In this document: piece by piece, positions 24,839 through 34,490 of the stretch
How the letters are laid out: the number at the start of each line of letters is the position of its first letter
Position numbering within the stretch: the first letter of the stretch is position 1
Source: Nitrosovibrio tenuis
GTDB lineage: Bacteria > Pseudomonadota > Gammaproteobacteria > Burkholderiales > Nitrosomonadaceae
Length of the DNA stretch: 64,000 nucleotides
Reading direction: 5' to 3'
NCBI RefSeq assembly: GCF_900109785.1
Contig: NZ_FOBH01000008.1
Coordinates: forward strand, 1-64,000
Position numbers and translations under genes: made by a program
The notes under the pieces: model-generated
What the model saw: only the letters and a program-made list of their open reading frames with translations
The model's database searches: none
Told to the model about the DNA's origin: nothing

Positions 24839-27169
24839 TCAGCTTTGGGCGGCTGGTTGCGTTCTATCCGATGCACTGCCGAAATCCGAAGGAAAATCGT
24901 CTACCATGATGACGCGGCGGCGCAGCGATTTCATTTTTCCCATGAGCTCCAATTCGCCGTTGGTGATGACTCTTTGCTTGAGAGCCTCCGCAATTTTATC
25001 GTCAGCCTGAGCGTTTATCTGGCCTGTTTTCACCGCCGCGCGCAGTTTGGCCTCCACTGTTTCGCTTACCATTGCGCACTGCAGCGCTTGTTCCAGGACA
25101 TTGAGCGGCTCATCAGGGGACGCCGGCATATAAATACCGGCAGTCAGGCGATCACGCGCTTCTCCGGGCGTCAGCATCAATGTTGCCACGTTGTGGCCGA
25201 TCTCATCCGATGGTGGTGAAAATGGCTTTCCCAAGGGAAATATCAGAAAACGCAGGAGCCCCCTCAATGCAGCGCGGACGGGGAAATTATCCAGCAAGCC
25301 ATCGAATGCCTCTTGCATGCGATAAAGCGCATCCTGAATCGACCAGTGAAGCAGCGGCGCATCTGCCACGGGACGTCCGTCATCCTTGAAGCGTTTCAGT
25401 GCCGCCGAGCATAAATAGAGCATGCTGAGAATATCGCCAAGGCGGGCGGATAACCTTTCCTTTCGCTTCAGCGAACCGCCCAAAACCAGCATTGAAATAT
25501 CCGCGAGAAAAGCGAACGCCGCGGAAAAGCGCGTCAGTTGACTATAATAACGTTGCGTTTCAGGGCCGACGCTGCCGGGAGCGCTCGCAAGCGACGCGCC
25601 GGTCAGTCCATGCAATAGCGACCGCGTACCGTTGCCGACCGTAAACGCTACATGGCGTATCAATGCCTGGTCGAATTGCCTTGAAGCCCATGTGGAATTG
25701 CCGTCGTTCGCTGACTGAATTTCCTTCAGTACATAAGGATGGCAGCGTATTGCGCCCTGACCGAAAATAATCATGTTACGCGTAAGAATGTTCGCACCCT
25801 CGACCGTGATACTCACGGGAATATGCTGATAATTGCGTCCGAGGTAGTTGCTGGGCCCCATGCAGATACCCTTGCCGCCATGCACATCCATCGCGTCGTT
25901 GATCGCCTGGCGTCCGCGTTCGGTGAGATGATATTTGACGATGGCCGAGATGACTGAGGGCTTCTCGCCCATATCTACCGCACCGGCCGTCATGACCCGT
26001 GCCGCATCCATCATATAAGTATTTCCCCCGATACGGGCCAGCGCTTCTTCCACTCCTTCGAAGCGTCCAATCGGTGTCTTGAATTGAACACGTACCCTGC
26101 CATATGCACCGCTCGTGCGTGCCGCCAGCTTGGCTCCGCCAGTGCTCGTGGCGGGCAGCGAAATTGAGCGTCCAGCGGCTAGGCAATTCATCAGCATGCG
26201 CCAGCCGCAACCCACCCCTTCACGCTCCCCGATCACCCATTCCATCGGGATGAATACGTCTTTTCCGGAGTTGGGGCCATTCTGAAACGCCGCATCGAGC
26301 GGAAAATGGCGGCGGCCAATGCTGATGCCGGGCGTATTGGTGGGGATCAGAGCCAGGGTGATGCCGAGGTCTTCCTTGCTGCCCAGTAGTCCGTCCGGGT
26401 CATGTAACCTGAACGCGAGCCCCAGGAGTGTCGCGACAGGCCCCAGGGTGATATAGCGCTTTTCCCAGGTGATACGCATCCCCAGCACGTGCGGATCGCC
26501 GTTGAATTCGCCATAGCATACGACGCCTGAATCAGGAATAGAGCCCGCGTCCGATCCCGCGTCCGGCCCGGTCAATGCAAAACAGGGTATTTCCAGCCCT
26601 TTTGCCAGGCGCGGCAGGTAATGGTTCTTTTGCTCTTCCGTTCCATACTGCAGCAGCAATTCTGCTGGCCCCAGCGAGTTCGGAACCATCACCGATACCG
26701 CCGCAGTGCCGCTACGCGAGCTGATTTTCATGACCACTTCGGAATGTGCCAGCGCTGAAAAACCACGGCCACCGTATTGCTTGGGGATGATCATGCCGAA
26801 GAAACCGTTGTCCTTGATGAACTGCCAGACATCGGGGGGCAGATCGTGCAGCTCGCGCGTGATGCGCCATTCGTCCAGCATGGCGCATAACTCCTCAACC
26901 GGGCCGGCGAGAAAGGCTTTTTCTTCCGCGGTCAGTTTCGGTTTTGGATAAGCCAGCAGCTTGTTCCAATTCGGCCTGCCACTGAACAAATCCCCTTCCC
27001 ACCAGACAGTACCCGCTTCCAGCGCTTCCTGTTCGGTTTGCGAAACCTGGGGCAGGATCCTGCGGAAGACTTTAAGCAGACGGTTTGAAACAACAGCGCG
27101 CCGCACTGGCGGGACGAAAAGGACAACGCCGAGAACCAGAACCAGTATCGTCAGCAGAGAAGAGATCAA
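24839..27169 (-). CDS. fadE: membrane-associated acyl-CoA dehydrogenase, FadE type
   Basis: A 776-residue acyl-CoA dehydrogenase, the first oxidative step of beta-oxidation. Residues 1-25 are a hydrophobic anchor (SSLLTILVLVLGVVLFVPPV). The flavin dehydrogenase core follows: PKQYGGRGFSALAHSEVV, then PCFALTGPDAGSDAGSIPD, then DVHGGKGICMGPSNYLGR. The last ~200 residues are the DUF1974 extension typical of enterobacterial-type FadE. Length is in the usual range of about 770-815. It is the promoter-proximal gene of the minus-strand fad cluster. Confidence 0.93.
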   Translation of the reverse strand: MISSLLTILVLVLGVVLFVPPVRRAVVSNRLLKVFRRILPQVSQTEQEALEAGTVWWEGDLFSGRPNWNKLLAYPKPKLTAEEKAFLAGPVEELCAMLDEWRITRELHDLPPDVWQFIKDNGFFGMIIPKQYGGRGFSALAHSEVVMKISSRSGTAAVSVMVPNSLGPAELLLQYGTEEQKNHYLPRLAKGLEIPCFALTGPDAGSDAGSIPDSGVVCYGEFNGDPHVLGMRITWEKRYITLGPVATLLGLAFRLHDPDGLLGSKEDLGITLALIPTNTPGISIGRRHFPLDAAFQNGPNSGKDVFIPMEWVIGEREGVGCGWRMLMNCLAAGRSISLPATSTGGAKLAARTSGAYGRVRVQFKTPIGRFEGVEEALARIGGNTYMMDAARVMTAGAVDMGEKPSVISAIVKYHLTERGRQAINDAMDVHGGKGICMGPSNYLGRNYQHIPVSITVEGANILTRNMIIFGQGAIRCHPYVLKEIQSANDGNSTWASRQFDQALIRHVAFTVGNGTRSLLHGLTGASLASAPGSVGPETQRYYSQLTRFSAAFAFLADISMLVLGGSLKRKERLSARLGDILSMLYLCSAALKRFKDDGRPVADAPLLHWSIQDALYRMQEAFDGLLDNFPVRAALRGLLRFLIFPLGKPFSPPSDEIGHNVATLMLTPGEARDRLTAGIYMPASPDEPLNVLEQALQCAMVSETVEAKLRAAVKTGQINAQADDKIAEALKQRVITNGELELMGKMKSLRRRVIMVDDFPSDFGSASDRTQPAAQS

Positions 27170-27249
27170 GATAATATTCCTGCGTCAGTTTGCATTAATT
27201 CCATCGCTTTTTCCATGGAACGGAAGCATGCGCAAGGCGTGCGGAACGA

Positions 27250-27609
27250 TTATTTAGCCGTCGGCGCGGCCGCACCGCTCAGGCTCATCTTATTGTGCAC
27301 CTTTTGAACACCTTCAGCCATCCAGGCGAGCATCATCACGCGATCCATCTGAGCCTGGCTATTCACTGTACCGCTTAGCATAAACTCGCCATTGTGTGCC
27401 TCGATCTTTACATCCGCATTTTTGACTTCCGGGTCCGCCCGCACCGCCGATCTCAGGGTATCGGCGAGCGTATTATCGTCTACTTGCGCCTTTGGCTCAG
27501 GAGTTTTCCACGATTCATGCACCTTATCCTCATGTTTTGTACAGCCGGCAACACAGAGAACGCCGACGAGCATTACTGTCAAAACTATAGATTTGTATTT
27601 TCCGTTCAT
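27250..27609 (-). CDS. BON-domain lipoprotein
   Basis: The start is taken at 27609, where a typical lipoprotein signal begins (YKSIVLTVMLVGVLCVAGC). The frame is open 12 codons further upstream. The mature protein is one BON domain (about residues 45-105): LADTLRSAVRADPEV, VKIEAHNGEFMLSGTVNSQAQMD. BON domains bind phospholipid or other envelope ligands and occur in OsmY-like proteins. It probably sits in the periplasmic leaflet of the outer membrane and is expressed alone. Confidence 0.8.
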   Translation of the reverse strand: MNGKYKSIVLTVMLVGVLCVAGCTKHEDKVHESWKTPEPKAQVDDNTLADTLRSAVRADPEVKNADVKIEAHNGEFMLSGTVNSQAQMDRVMMLAWMAEGVQKVHNKMSLSGAAAPTAK

Positions 27610-27704
27610 GATGTTTCCCAACCAGAGTTGATAAAAAAATGACAAACGAGTTGAGCATCGACAAGCAAATATATCCTGCGCCTATCGAACCGATCTGGAC
27701 CAGT

Positions 27705-28670
27705 TCAGAAATTTTTTAGATACCTCAGCACTTGTTCCGGCAGGTTATCGTCCAGGCAATCGAATTCAATTGATCCTTTCATGGAACGCAACCAGGTAAG
27801 CTGGCGCTTCGCCAATTGCCGTGTGGCGGCAAGAGCCATTTCCCGCATTTCCGTCGCATCGACCTGGTCGCTCAGATACATGCATACCTGTTTATAACCG
27901 ACGCAGCGCATCGAAGGGCTTGTGTTGCTTAATGGAAATTTATCACGGATTGCACGGACTTCGTCGATCAATCCCAGCTTGAGCATTTCCTCAAAGCGTC
28001 GTGCGATGCGGTGATGCAATAATTTGCGATCGGTGGGAATCAGGGCGATGTGAGCAATACGGTAGGGAAGGCCGGAGACCCTGGGCGTTTTGAAAATCTC
28101 CGACATGGGCTTGCCGGTGATATAGCAGACTTCCAGGGCGCGCTGGATTCTCTGGCTATCGGTGGGGTGAATGCGCGCCGCGCTGGCGGCGTCAAGTCGT
28201 AGCAGTTCATTATGCATCGCGGGCCAGCCGATTTTTTTGGCTTTGGTTTCAATTTCGCTGCGCAAGCCATGGTCTGCAGAAGGCAGTTCAGACAGACCTT
28301 CCAACAGTGCGCGAAAATAGAGCATGGTCCCGCCCGTCAACAGCGGGGTATTGCCGCGCTCCGTTATTTTTCGCATTGCGGCAAGCGCATCGCCGACAAA
28401 CTCTGCAGCGGAGTAGCGCTCGTGCGGTTCGCGTAGATCAATAAGGTGATGGGGCAATGCCGCCCTGGTTTGCGCATCCGGCTTCGCCGTGCCGATATCC
28501 ATGTGCCGGTAGACCTGGGCTGAATCCACGCTGACAATTTCCACGGGCAAGTCCCTGGCAATTTCCAGCGCAACACCGCTCTTTCCGCTAGCTGTAGGCC
28601 CCATTAGAAAAATGGCGGGCGGATAGGACTCGGTTTTCTTATCTCGGGGTTGGGGACGTCGCTCTGTCAT
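27705..28670 (-). CDS. miaA: tRNA dimethylallyltransferase
   Basis: A 321-residue MiaA, which transfers dimethylallyl to N6 of A37 in tRNAs reading codons that begin with U. The P-loop is GPTASGKSGVALEIA, and the substrate motifs VSVDSAQVYRHMDIGTAKP, HHLIDL and TGGTMLYFRALLEGL are all present, as is KRQLTWLR at the end. Length is normal. It is not next to mutL or hfq here. A simple monocistronic unit is likely. Confidence 0.95.
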   Translation of the reverse strand: MTERRPQPRDKKTESYPPAIFLMGPTASGKSGVALEIARDLPVEIVSVDSAQVYRHMDIGTAKPDAQTRAALPHHLIDLREPHERYSAAEFVGDALAAMRKITERGNTPLLTGGTMLYFRALLEGLSELPSADHGLRSEIETKAKKIGWPAMHNELLRLDAASAARIHPTDSQRIQRALEVCYITGKPMSEIFKTPRVSGLPYRIAHIALIPTDRKLLHHRIARRFEEMLKLGLIDEVRAIRDKFPLSNTSPSMRCVGYKQVCMYLSDQVDATEMREMALAATRQLAKRQLTWLRSMKGSIEFDCLDDNLPEQVLRYLKNF

Positions 28671-28859
28671 GCATGAACGAGGCGTGCAGTTGACTTATTT
28701 GATCGCATGGCCATGGGCCGCTATTGTTGAGGCCTTCCTTCAAAAGCATTAAACGCCATATTCGATCGAATGGCAAGGATCGGTTTTTTCGGTTAGAATT
28801 AAAGTCTTCCACAGCCTTGGCGTCTTCCGCGCGCCAGTTTTCCGAGACCGATCCATTTC

Positions 28860-29984
28860 ATGATTCTCGTCCTGAACCCGGCTACGGGATCTGATAGTGC
28901 CGAATACAAGCAGTTAATGGCGCATCTTGCCAATCTGCCCGGCATTTCCACGCGTATTCATACCGAAGTCGGCAGTGAGCAGACGCTTACTGAGGTGTAT
29001 TTGATCGGCAATACCAAGGCGTTACCCATCGAGGATATGCAAAGTTTGCCGTGCGTCGAGCATGTGGTCAGGATTTCGGAAGAGTATCGGGTTCTCGGAA
29101 GGCACAAGAACGACCACAGGCCCACCCATTTTGATTATAACGGTGTACGCTTCGGTCAGGATACGCTAAATGTGTTTGCCGGTCTTTGTGCCGTGGATAC
29201 GCTGGAGCATGTCGAGCTCATGATGCAGGCACTGCGCGACAATGGGCAGGTATGCACGCGCATGGGCGCTTATAAGCCGCGCACCAGTCCTTATTCTTTT
29301 CAGGGCCATGGCAAAGCTTGCTTGCCCTACGTGTTCGAGCTGGCGGGGAAATATGGCATCAAGGTGATTGCCATGGAAATCACCCATGAATCGCACGTGG
29401 AAGAAATTTGCGAGGCGCTTTACCGGACGGGCAACTCTACCGGGGTTATGCTGCAAATCGGCACGCGCAACACGCAAAATTTCGAACTGCTGAAAATCGT
29501 TGGGCGTCAGCAGGACTTTCCGGTACTGCTCAAGCGCGGCTTCGGCATTACCTTGGACGAGTCGCTCAACGCTGCCGAATATCTGGCTTCGGAGGGCAAC
29601 CGCAAAGTCGTATTCGGATTACGCGGCATGAAGACCAACATGGCGGATCCTCACCGCAATTTTGTGGATTTTGCCCATGTCCCGGTGGTCAAACGTCTGA
29701 CCCGCATGCCGGTTTGTATAGATCCTTCTCATTCTGTCGGCATGCGCGCTGCTTCTCCTGAGGGAATCCTGGATATCGTGAACGCGACTGCCCAAGGGGT
29801 GATCGCTGGCGCCAACATGATACTGGTGGATTTTCATCCGGTGCCTGGCAAAGCGCTTGTGGATGGACCTCAGGCCCTGCTGATCAGGGAACTGCCGCTT
29901 TTTCTGGAAGACGTTCGCATAGCAAGGGAATCCTACGAACAACGTGTGGCCCTGGCTGGACGTTACCAGGAAACCATAGCCTGA
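28860..29984 (+). CDS. divergent DAHP-synthase-like protein (type I beta)
   Basis: A 374-residue protein resembling 3-deoxy-7-phosphoheptulonate synthases of the beta subclass. There is an N-terminal ferredoxin-like regulatory domain (residues 1-80, VEHVVRISEEYRVLGR), then a TIM barrel. MGAYKPRTSPYSFQG and VLLKRGFGITLDE are family blocks. Cys110, in FAGLCAVDT, takes the place of the metal Cys of GPCSVE. The metal His is in CIDPSHSVG (about residue 290). The metal Glu of VEVHPEP is replaced by Asp in VDFHPVP. The usual CERGIRTFE block reads GLRGMKTNM. So the fold is sure but several active-site positions deviate. It may be a second, specialised aldolase in place of the pathway enzyme. Confidence 0.75.
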   Translation: MILVLNPATGSDSAEYKQLMAHLANLPGISTRIHTEVGSEQTLTEVYLIGNTKALPIEDMQSLPCVEHVVRISEEYRVLGRHKNDHRPTHFDYNGVRFGQDTLNVFAGLCAVDTLEHVELMMQALRDNGQVCTRMGAYKPRTSPYSFQGHGKACLPYVFELAGKYGIKVIAMEITHESHVEEICEALYRTGNSTGVMLQIGTRNTQNFELLKIVGRQQDFPVLLKRGFGITLDESLNAAEYLASEGNRKVVFGLRGMKTNMADPHRNFVDFAHVPVVKRLTRMPVCIDPSHSVGMRAASPEGILDIVNATAQGVIAGANMILVDFHPVPGKALVDGPQALLIRELPLFLEDVRIARESYEQRVALAGRYQETIA

Positions 29985-30171
29985 TTCGGAACCCTCAATC
30001 CCCATACGCTCGCTCAAAGCAAACTTGTGAGCGCTTGCTTCAGAAAGTTTTGTACACCTCGGCTGAGGCCGGTACGACTTCTGTGACTTCTACTATTCCT
30101 CCGCTCTCTCTGGCCCTTGCCAACAATTTTGTGATCTCTCTGGCTCCTCTGTACCCTGTAACCCGACTAAA

Positions 30172-31146
30172 ATGCAGCTCCGCATTTTAGGGCCTCTGCT
30201 CGTATTAATGCTATCGCTCTGGGTTTCCTTTTACGCCCCCGTTGGGGCTGCCGGCTCCGCCAGTATTGCCGGACAAGTGTCGTCGCCAGCTTCAACACAA
30301 ACCCTGCCGCTCGTGCTGATGGATGATCGCGGGCGCAACATCCGGTTAAACCGGCACGCCTCGCGTATCGTGTCGCTTTCACCCAGTATCACTGAACTGG
30401 TGTTCGAGGCGGGGGCTGGCAGCAAACTTGTGGGGGTCAGCCGATACAGTGATTATCCGGAGGCCGCCCGCTCCATTCCAAACATTGGGGATGCATCCAA
30501 TCTCGATCTGGAGCGAATTGTCGCTTTGAGGCCAGACCTGGTTATTGCCTGGCGTAGCGGAAACGCCATCTCGGATATTGAAAAACTTGAAAAGCTGGGG
30601 TTGGCTGTTTTTGCTATCGAGGCAGCCAGGCTGAACGACATTCCACGGTTGCTGCGCATTGCTGGCCAGCTGGCGGGCACGTCAACACAAGCTGAATCGA
30701 CTGCGGGCGCTTTCGAAGAGACGCTACATCAAATCAGGCGCAGCTATGGCAGTCATTCGAAGATCAGAGTTTTTCAGTTAATTTGGCATCAGCCGCTTAT
30801 GACTGTAAATGGCAATCATGTCATCAGCGATATTCTCGAGCTATGTGGTGGTGTCAACATATTTGGGTCCGCGCCCTCTTTAACTCCACTCGTATCCGTG
30901 GAAAATTTGCTCGAAGCCGATCCCCAGGTCATCATCAGCAGTATGTCGCAGGAATTTTCTGAAAGCGAAGTGAAGGCCCTGTTGGGCCGCTTTTCGCACA
31001 TCAGCGCGATAAGGCGCAACAATTTGTATTTCGTGCACCCCGATCTCATGCACCGCCAGACAGCGCGCGTGATCCAGGCCGCGAAAATAGTCTGCGCGCA
31101 GTTGGAGAGTGCCCGTTTGACGCTAGGAGCGCAGGGGGATGGGTGA
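30172..31146 (+). CDS. btuF: periplasmic vitamin B12-binding protein, BtuF type
   Basis: A 324-residue ABC-transport substrate-binding protein of the TroA/BtuF class. After a signal segment (LLVLMLSLWVSFYAPVGAA), RIVSLSPSITELVFEAGAGSKLVGVSRYSDYPE is the diagnostic N-lobe motif, and DLVIAWRSGN and NHVISDILELCGGVNIF complete the two lobes joined by one helix. It should bind cobalamin or a related corrinoid for an inner-membrane ABC importer. No btuC or btuD lies beside it. The cobalamin-dependent metH at the end of the window shows a need for B12. Confidence 0.82.
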   Translation: MQLRILGPLLVLMLSLWVSFYAPVGAAGSASIAGQVSSPASTQTLPLVLMDDRGRNIRLNRHASRIVSLSPSITELVFEAGAGSKLVGVSRYSDYPEAARSIPNIGDASNLDLERIVALRPDLVIAWRSGNAISDIEKLEKLGLAVFAIEAARLNDIPRLLRIAGQLAGTSTQAESTAGAFEETLHQIRRSYGSHSKIRVFQLIWHQPLMTVNGNHVISDILELCGGVNIFGSAPSLTPLVSVENLLEADPQVIISSMSQEFSESEVKALLGRFSHISAIRRNNLYFVHPDLMHRQTARVIQAAKIVCAQLESARLTLGAQGDG

Positions 31147-31376
31147 TGCCCTCGGAGGACACGCACAGCGAACACTCATGCGCGCTGTAACAATTTGAAA
31201 GAAAAGTTCTCTTGAGGAAAAGGATGCTCTAAAATGGCGGTTTATCCATTTTTACCTTGGCTTTTACCCGGGGCTATGCTTCCATCCGCGAATTTGCCAC
31301 AGGGGATCCGTTAATAATTGAATGCTTTGAGTGAACAATGCCGTTACTAAATAACAGTTTTTATGGAGAACGACCA

Positions 31377-32321
31377 ATGATCAAGGTGTTGCTTGCAAAT
31401 CCCCGAGGTTTTTGCGCCGGCGTGGATCGCGCCATTGAAATTGTTGAGCGAGCGCTGAGCATGCATGGCGCGCCCATTTACGTACGCCACGAGGTCGTGC
31501 ATAACCGCTTCGTGGTGGAGAATCTGGAAAAAAAAGGGGCCGTATTTGTCGAAAATCTCGATGAGGTGCCCGTTGGAAGTATTCTGATCTTTAGTGCTCA
31601 TGGTGTTTCCCACGAGGTGAGACGAGAAGCCGAGGCGCAACAGTTCAAGGTATTCGATGCCACTTGCCCCCTGGTGACGAAGGTTCATATCGAAGTGGCG
31701 AAAATGCGGGAGCAGGGAAGGGAAATTATCATGATTGGCCACGCGGGGCACCCGGAGGTGGAAGGCACCATGGGGCAGGCTGAAGGGGATGGTCCGGCGA
31801 TGTATCTGGTCGAAACAGAAGAGGATGTGGAGAATTTGAAGGTCAAGGATCCTACTCATCTGGCCTACGTCACCCAAACGACTTTATCCGTGGATGACGC
31901 AACACGTGTGATAAAGGCACTGAAAAAACGCTTCCCCAAAATTACCGGTCCGAAAAAGGACGACATCTGTTATGCCACACAAAATCGCCAGGACGCTGTC
32001 AAAATGATGGTGAAGCAGTGCGATCTGGTCATCGTAGTGGGTTCACCCAATAGCTCGAACTCCAACCGGTTATGTGAAGTGGCAAGAAACGCCGGGGTGG
32101 ATGCTTACATGATTGACCGGGCTGAGCAATTGCAGGAAGTCTGGCTGGAGGGCAAAGACAGGATCGGTATCACGGCCGGAGCGTCCGCTCCCGAAGTGCT
32201 GGTACAGGAAGTCATATCACGCCTCAGGCAGATAGGCGCCGGGCAAGCCGGAAGAGAAGTAATGGTGGAAGAACTCAGTGGCGTGGTTGAATCGGTAGTA
32301 TTTCCATTGCCCAAAAATTGA
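31377..32321 (+). CDS. ispH: 4-hydroxy-3-methylbut-2-enyl diphosphate reductase
   Basis: The last enzyme of the methylerythritol phosphate isoprenoid pathway, an iron-sulphur protein making IPP and DMAPP. The start is ATG 31377 with GGAG nine bases before it, and the 13 codons upstream do not belong. The three cluster cysteines are in [24 protein letters not shown] and [32 protein letters not shown] and [11 protein letters not shown] complete the signature. The length of 314 is normal. Confidence 0.96.
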   Translation: MIKVLLANPRGFCAGVDRAIEIVERALSMHGAPIYVRHEVVHNRFVVENLEKKGAVFVENLDEVPVGSILIFSAHGVSHEVRREAEAQQFKVFDATCPLVTKVHIEVAKMREQGREIIMIGHAGHPEVEGTMGQAEGDGPAMYLVETEEDVENLKVKDPTHLAYVTQTTLSVDDATRVIKALKKRFPKITGPKKDDICYATQNRQDAVKMMVKQCDLVIVVGSPNSSNSNRLCEVARNAGVDAYMIDRAEQLQEVWLEGKDRIGITAGASAPEVLVQEVISRLRQIGAGQAGREVMVEELSGVVESVVFPLPKN

Positions 32322-32770
32322 CCGTAGAAAAATATCCAGAGTTGCGCCATACATCTGTAACCTCTATCGACTGTGTTTCTTGCAGTCTACCTCCGAGGAC
32401 ATTGAACGCAACCGCATTAGCGTGAAGGAACTCTGAACAAATATCCCGCAGAGTGCCTGGTTGAGAACTCGCTGGCAACTGCATGGGCAATTGAGCTGAA
32501 CGCTTCCTTCTTCCATCTTCTTGACACTGCCATTTATCAGGGCACGGTTCAGCCTTTGTTTTGCCGTGTGGCGATCAAGGTTGATAACTCATCTGTCAAA
32601 CAAGCTGGAACTCGGCTGTCAAGCCTCAGCTGTACTTGAGCGCTACGGGGAGCATTCAGAGTTTTTAACCGCTACCGTAAAGAGGGTTGAGCAACGATCG
32701 CGCGTTGATGATGCGGCTTCCATTTTGCGTCAGGCATAAAACATTATAAGTTTATGACACATTAATACTC
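32322..32770. other. intergenic region with decayed coding-like sequence
   Basis: About 450 bases between ispH and kdsC. Two short frames on the plus strand look somewhat protein-like but overlap in different frames: one from about 32440 (CLVENSLATAWAIEL) to a stop near 32638, the other at 32521-32739 (ASAVLERYGEHSEFL). Neither resembles a family that I know. Many relatives carry kdsD at this place. I see nothing of it here. Confidence 0.35.
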
Positions 32771-33295
32771 ATGCAACATATCCTGGAAAAGGCCAGAAAG
32801 ATTCGTTTGGTGATCTTCGACGTGGACGGCGTGCTCACGGACGGAAGCCTATATCTCACCGATGGCGGAGAGGAGATCAAAGCGTTCAACAGCCTTGATG
32901 GGCATGGCATAAAAATGCTAAAGGCCAGCGGGGTCAAGGTGGCTTTAATCACCGGCAGGGAATCGCGCTGTGTGGATTTGAAGGCGATAGACCTGGGCAT
33001 TACGCTCGTCTACCAGGGCGCGAAGAATAAGTTGCCTGCATTCGAAGCGTTGTTGAGCGAACAGAAGCTGGACGCTTCGTCCTGCGCATACGTAGGTGAC
33101 GATCTGATAGATTTGCCGGTGATGTTACGCTGCGGCCTTGCCATCTGCGTGCCTGCAGCGCCTGCTCTAGTAAAAAAGCACGCGCATTATGTTACACATC
33201 TGGGGGGCGGGCGCGGTGCGGCGCGTGAAATTTGCGAGATGATTATGGAGGCGCAGGACACACTGGAGCCTCAATTGGCGATGTACCTTAAATGA
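32771..33295 (+). CDS. kdsC: 3-deoxy-D-manno-octulosonate 8-phosphate phosphatase
   Basis: A 174-residue HAD phosphatase releasing Kdo from Kdo-8-phosphate for lipopolysaccharide. The catalytic motif is VIFDVDGVLTDGSLY with both aspartates, followed by SLDGHGIKMLKASGVKVALITGRES and YVGDDLIDLPVM. Length and motifs are typical. It heads the kdsC-lptC-lptA-lptB run, and its stop overlaps the lptC start. Confidence 0.95.
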   Translation: MQHILEKARKIRLVIFDVDGVLTDGSLYLTDGGEEIKAFNSLDGHGIKMLKASGVKVALITGRESRCVDLKAIDLGITLVYQGAKNKLPAFEALLSEQKLDASSCAYVGDDLIDLPVMLRCGLAICVPAAPALVKKHAHYVTHLGGGRGAAREICEMIMEAQDTLEPQLAMYLK

Positions 33296-33867
33296 TCCGC
33301 CGACTGATTATCACGTTTCCTCTCGTCTTGCTCGCGCTGCTGGTATTGGCGGCGCCCTTCTGGCTGAACCCGTCATTACGTACGCCCTCCCCATCGCAGG
33401 AAGGCGGCCTGGGCCGCATGCCCGATTATGTGGCTGAAAACTTCTCAAGTGTTGAGATGGACAGTGATGGGATTGCCCGCCATATGCTCCTGGCGAAGAG
33501 AATGGTGCATTACCCGGATGATGATACGACTGACCTGGAGCAACCCTATTTCATTGAAACTGAGCCCGGCAAGCCTGCTGTGCAAATAACATCTGACCAC
33601 GCGAAATTATCCAGCAACAACGAAAACATTTATCTGACCGGTAACGTCATGTTATTGCGGAATGCGGGCAAAGGCCGCGCGGAAACAAGCTTGACTACCA
33701 GCTTGCTGCATCTCGTACCAAAAGATGATATTGCGAAAACCGATAAGCCAGTGGTGATTACCGAGCCTTATGCGGTTATAAGGGCCGTTGGCATGGAAAT
33801 GAACAACCGCAGCAATGTTACCCAGTTATTGTCACAGGTAAAAGTTCTTCATAACAAGAAACGCTAA
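33292..33867 (+). CDS. lptC: LPS export protein LptC
   Basis: A 191-residue bitopic protein: one N-terminal helix (LIITFPLVLLALLVLAAPFWL), then a periplasmic beta-jellyroll (YVAENFSSVEMDSDGIARHMLLAKRMVHYPDDDTT). It receives LPS from the LptBFG transporter and hands it to LptA. Its ATG overlaps the kdsC stop (ATGA), so it is translationally coupled. Confidence 0.9.
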   Translation: MIRRLIITFPLVLLALLVLAAPFWLNPSLRTPSPSQEGGLGRMPDYVAENFSSVEMDSDGIARHMLLAKRMVHYPDDDTTDLEQPYFIETEPGKPAVQITSDHAKLSSNNENIYLTGNVMLLRNAGKGRAETSLTTSLLHLVPKDDIAKTDKPVVITEPYAVIRAVGMEMNNRSNVTQLLSQVKVLHNKKR

Positions 33868-33912
33868 GCATCACGCAGCATCACGCTCCAATTTTTCGTT
33901 TGTCATACATAT

Positions 33913-34452
33913 ATGAAACAGGCCCTGATCATATTTCTCATTGGCATGCTCTTCACAGGATCCGTTCTGGCCGAAAAAGCAGACCGCGATCAGCCAGTCC
34001 ATCTGGAGGCTGACCGTGCAACCGTGCAGGATGCCAACAAGCTTGCCACGTTCACCGGTAACGTAGTGCTCACTCAAGGGACACTGATTATACGGGCGGA
34101 TAAGATGACAGTGAAGGAAGATACCAACGGGTTCCAGCATGCGACGGCCTTTGGCAATCTCGCCAGTTTTCGGCAGAAGCGTGACGGCAAGGATGAGTAT
34201 GTCGAGGGCTGGAGCGAACGCATGGAATATGACAGCAAAGCCGACAAAGTGGAGCTTTTCAAGAAGGCAAAACTGAGGCGGGGTCAGGACGAGGTATACG
34301 GGGATTATATTTCCTACGATGCGATTAATGAGTTTTTCCAGGTGATTGGGGGCAATAATCAAACCGCTCCGCAAGCCCGGTCCGAAGGGAGGGTCCGGGC
34401 CGTCATTCAGCCAAAAAAGAAGGAGCAGAATCCGAACGCCGAGAGTCGATGA
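33913..34452 (+). CDS. lptA: LPS transport periplasmic protein LptA
   Basis: A 179-residue precursor with signal peptide (ALIIFLIGMLFTGSVLA). The OstA-type jellyroll begins PVHLEADRATVQDANKLATFTGNVVLTQGTL and includes ADKMTVKED and ERMEYDSKADKVELFKKAKL. LptA subunits form the bridge that carries LPS across the periplasm. The C-terminal 25 residues are basic and disordered. It follows lptC by 45 nt and precedes lptB. Confidence 0.93.
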   Translation: MKQALIIFLIGMLFTGSVLAEKADRDQPVHLEADRATVQDANKLATFTGNVVLTQGTLIIRADKMTVKEDTNGFQHATAFGNLASFRQKRDGKDEYVEGWSERMEYDSKADKVELFKKAKLRRGQDEVYGDYISYDAINEFFQVIGGNNQTAPQARSEGRVRAVIQPKKKEQNPNAESR

Positions 34453-34490
34453 GATGAATGTCATTCGGTTCATTCGGTTTACGAAAAAAA

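Noticed and set aside
30172-31146. Cobalamin riboswitch upstream of btuF
   Set aside because: The B12-box consensus (GCCACTG) does not appear in 29985-30171.
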